DNA of 35,323 nucleotides, taken from assembly GCA_030748215.1 (NCBI GenBank), contig JASMMK010000050.1, positions 1 to 35,323 of the forward strand. Direction: 5' to 3'. The stretch's first letter is position 1, and every line of letters starts with the position of its first letter. The notes beneath the pieces are model-generated. The model was not told where the DNA came from. It searched no databases and saw only the letters and a program-made list of their open reading frames with translations. This DNA comes from Candidatus Scalindua sp. Lineage in GTDB: Bacteria > Planctomycetota > Brocadiia > Brocadiales > Scalinduaceae. The position numbers were made by a program, and so were the translations under genes. Below are positions 34,389 through 35,323 of the stretch, in pieces.

Positions 34389-34517
34389 TCATCCTAAATT
34401 GACAGTGTATGCATTTGAATATAGTGAATCTTCAGCTCTAATTTCCGTGCGATAATCTTTAGGTCCCAGAAAGCAGACAAACTCCTTCAGCAACTCCTCG
34501 TTAAAACAGTTACTCAT
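34389..34517 (-). pseudogene. Possible N-terminal remnant of a GlcD-like FAD oxidase
   Basis: A 42-codon frame from ATG 34517 to a stop at 34389. ELLKEFVCFLGPKDYRTEIR followed by AEDSLYSNAY loosely resembles the GlcD start (LIRVVGEERILSAIEDRICYSYD), but no FAD-binding region follows. It lies between the sigma-54 gene and the PilZ gene. Chance similarity is a real alternative, and no strong ribosome site exists. Confidence 0.25.
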
Positions 34518-34595
34518 CTTATTCTTTTTATCTAATTTTGTATGTAAAAAGAGCTAACACCGTCCTTTCACACTTAAAGGCTATAAATAACAGAA

Positions 34596-34940
34596 CTAGT
34601 CCACGTTAATATCGAATTTGTCTTTGAATTCCAAAGCTACTCCCAGCCTGTTACCTTGACTGGTAACATCCTTTATGTCACTTCTGACAACAAAACCTTG
34701 CCCCTTAAGCTTGACATTTCTCTCTTCACATCCTGGCGTATTAGTAACAGCGTTTATCTCAATCGGCATTGAAGTTCCGGGTGAAAACGCATTCACATCA
34801 TCTGTTACTACCTCAAAATATACCCCACTTGCACTGATGTTTGTAGTCGTGCCTTCCTGACCCGGCACAGATATTTGCAATGAAAGATCCATCCTCTCAG
34901 TTGTTCTGTGTTCAGAATCCTTTTCAGTAACCATCATCAT
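34596..34940 (-). CDS. PilZ-domain protein, candidate c-di-GMP receptor
   Basis: 114 residues. The PilZ signature is complete: RTTER (RxxxR) at about 12-16 and NISASG (D/NxSxxG) at about 34-39, then beta-strand blocks (VKLKGQGFVV, NRLGVALEF). It probably binds cyclic-di-GMP and changes a partner. GGAGGT precedes the start; the three consecutive ATG codons make 34940 or 34937 equally possible. No diguanylate cyclase is nearby. Confidence 0.85.
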   Translation of the reverse strand: MMMVTEKDSEHRTTERMDLSLQISVPGQEGTTTNISASGVYFEVVTDDVNAFSPGTSMPIEINAVTNTPGCEERNVKLKGQGFVVRSDIKDVTSQGNRLGVALEFKDKFDINVD

Positions 34941-35184
34941 AGCTACCTCCTTATCCTTAATATTATAAAGTCTCTCACTCCTTAAATTATTGATATAAGT
35001 TTCTATTTAATAATCATTGAGTACAAACTGCTCGCCTTCACACAAAGGCATAAAAAGCACAAAGGATAAAAAACTATTATCTTCAGTTTTATTTAATTTT
35101 TTTAGTTTTATTCTCTAAGTGTTTTTTGTGGCTTTGTGTGATTTTATTCTTCTCAAGTCGACGCATGAAAATACTTTTAGAGAC
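34941..35184. other. Spacer between PilZ and the IS element (no gene seen)
   Basis: It has an inverted pair of CACAAAG-rich units: CACACAAAGG near 35039-35048, and GTTTTTTGTG plus GCTTTGTGTG at 35121-35140. The pair could fold or be a dispersed repeat. The rest is AT-rich. Confidence 0.45.
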
Positions 35185-35323
35185 TGACCTGCTCCCCAAA
35201 AACTGATCCAGTTGTAAAGTTAGTATAAAGCTATATAATTGGATTAAGAAAGGGGGAAAACATGTCACAAAAGCGATACAAGTCTGAAGAAATAATCCAT
35301 AAGCTTCGAGTTGCAGAAGTAGA
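35185..35323 (+). mobile_element. Left end of an IS3-family insertion sequence (truncated by window)
   Basis: The sequence from TGACCTGCTCCCCAAAAACT at 35185 looks like an IS3-type terminal inverted repeat, followed by a short leader and the transposase start. The other end, the direct repeats and orfB are outside the window. Confidence 0.7.
35262..35323 (+). CDS. IS3-family transposase OrfA, N-terminal 20 residues; runs off the right edge
   Basis: ATG 35262 follows AAGGGGGA. The product begins MSQKRYKSEEIIHKLRVAEV, the characteristic OrfA start (compare K.SPEEIIRKLREAEV), which forms a helix-turn-helix binding the element's ends. Only the start is visible. Confidence 0.85.
   Translation, partial: MSQKRYKSEEIIHKLRVAEV

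Overview
This is a roughly 40% GC bacterial chromosome segment with a Gram-negative, respiratory character. It has lipoproteins with lipoboxes, Sec and Tat signal peptides, a c-type cytochrome, and the start of a quinol-type nitric oxide reductase. It also carries a three-gene glycolate-oxidase-like operon, a PerR/Fur regulator, a sigma-54 response regulator and a PilZ protein. The gene style (TPR giants, AmrS-type radical SAM, DUF1538 pairs, low GC, 7-10 bp tandem repeats between genes) fits an environmental, possibly planctomycete or anammox-like (Scalindua-type) lineage. That placement is inference from general impression; no marker gene in the window proves it. There are no rRNA or tRNA genes, no CRISPR and no prophage. 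An IS3-type insertion sequence begins at the right edge.

Layout. 1-3.5 kb (minus): N-terminal part of a qNOR, an MltA-like lipoprotein lacking the middle of its barrel, and purH. 3.9-9.0 kb (plus): ppdK fused head-to-tail (TAGATG) to a 779-residue TPR protein, ending in a bidirectional terminator. 9.1-13.7 kb (mostly minus): IscU/NifU scaffold, a membrane mono-haem cytochrome, a PHP-type histidinol phosphatase, a decayed nucleotidyltransferase (plus), a TlpA-like thioredoxin, a PerR/Fur protein with a 9-5-9 palindrome upstream, and one or two small membrane proteins. 13.7-15.2 kb (plus): an XRE-S24 repressor preceded by three tandem 10-bp repeats, and a frameshifted SGNH hydrolase. 15.2-19.4 kb (minus): GlcF, GlcD and a degenerate second GlcD. 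19.6-24.1 kb: metallophosphoesterase (plus), dprA and aroB (minus), folC (plus). 24.4-25.9 kb (minus): a tandem-ACT protein coupled to a lipoprotein, and a secreted protein. 26.1-29.9 kb (plus): Tat-signal AmrS-like radical SAM protein, then two DUF1538 membrane proteins, a P-II-like protein and a CBS-pair protein. 30.1-32.6 kb (minus): a membrane-fused spermidine-synthase-like protein. 32.9-35 kb: sigma-54 regulator (plus), a possible gene remnant, PilZ (minus), and the left end of an IS3-family element.

How genes may work together. purH, aroB, folC, ppdK and the PHP phosphatase are housekeeping metabolism. GlcD/GlcD2/GlcF would form one membrane-linked 2-hydroxyacid dehydrogenase. The most interesting functional unit is DUF1538-DUF1538-PII-CBS: a membrane pair next to two small ligand-sensing proteins, with a foldable leader directly before the P-II gene. 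It looks like a nucleotide- or metabolite-gated transporter whose substrate is not known to me. Several genes are visibly decaying (nucleotidyltransferase, SGNH hydrolase, possibly an FAD-oxidase remnant near 34.4 kb), and many intergenic gaps hold short tandem or dispersed repeats.
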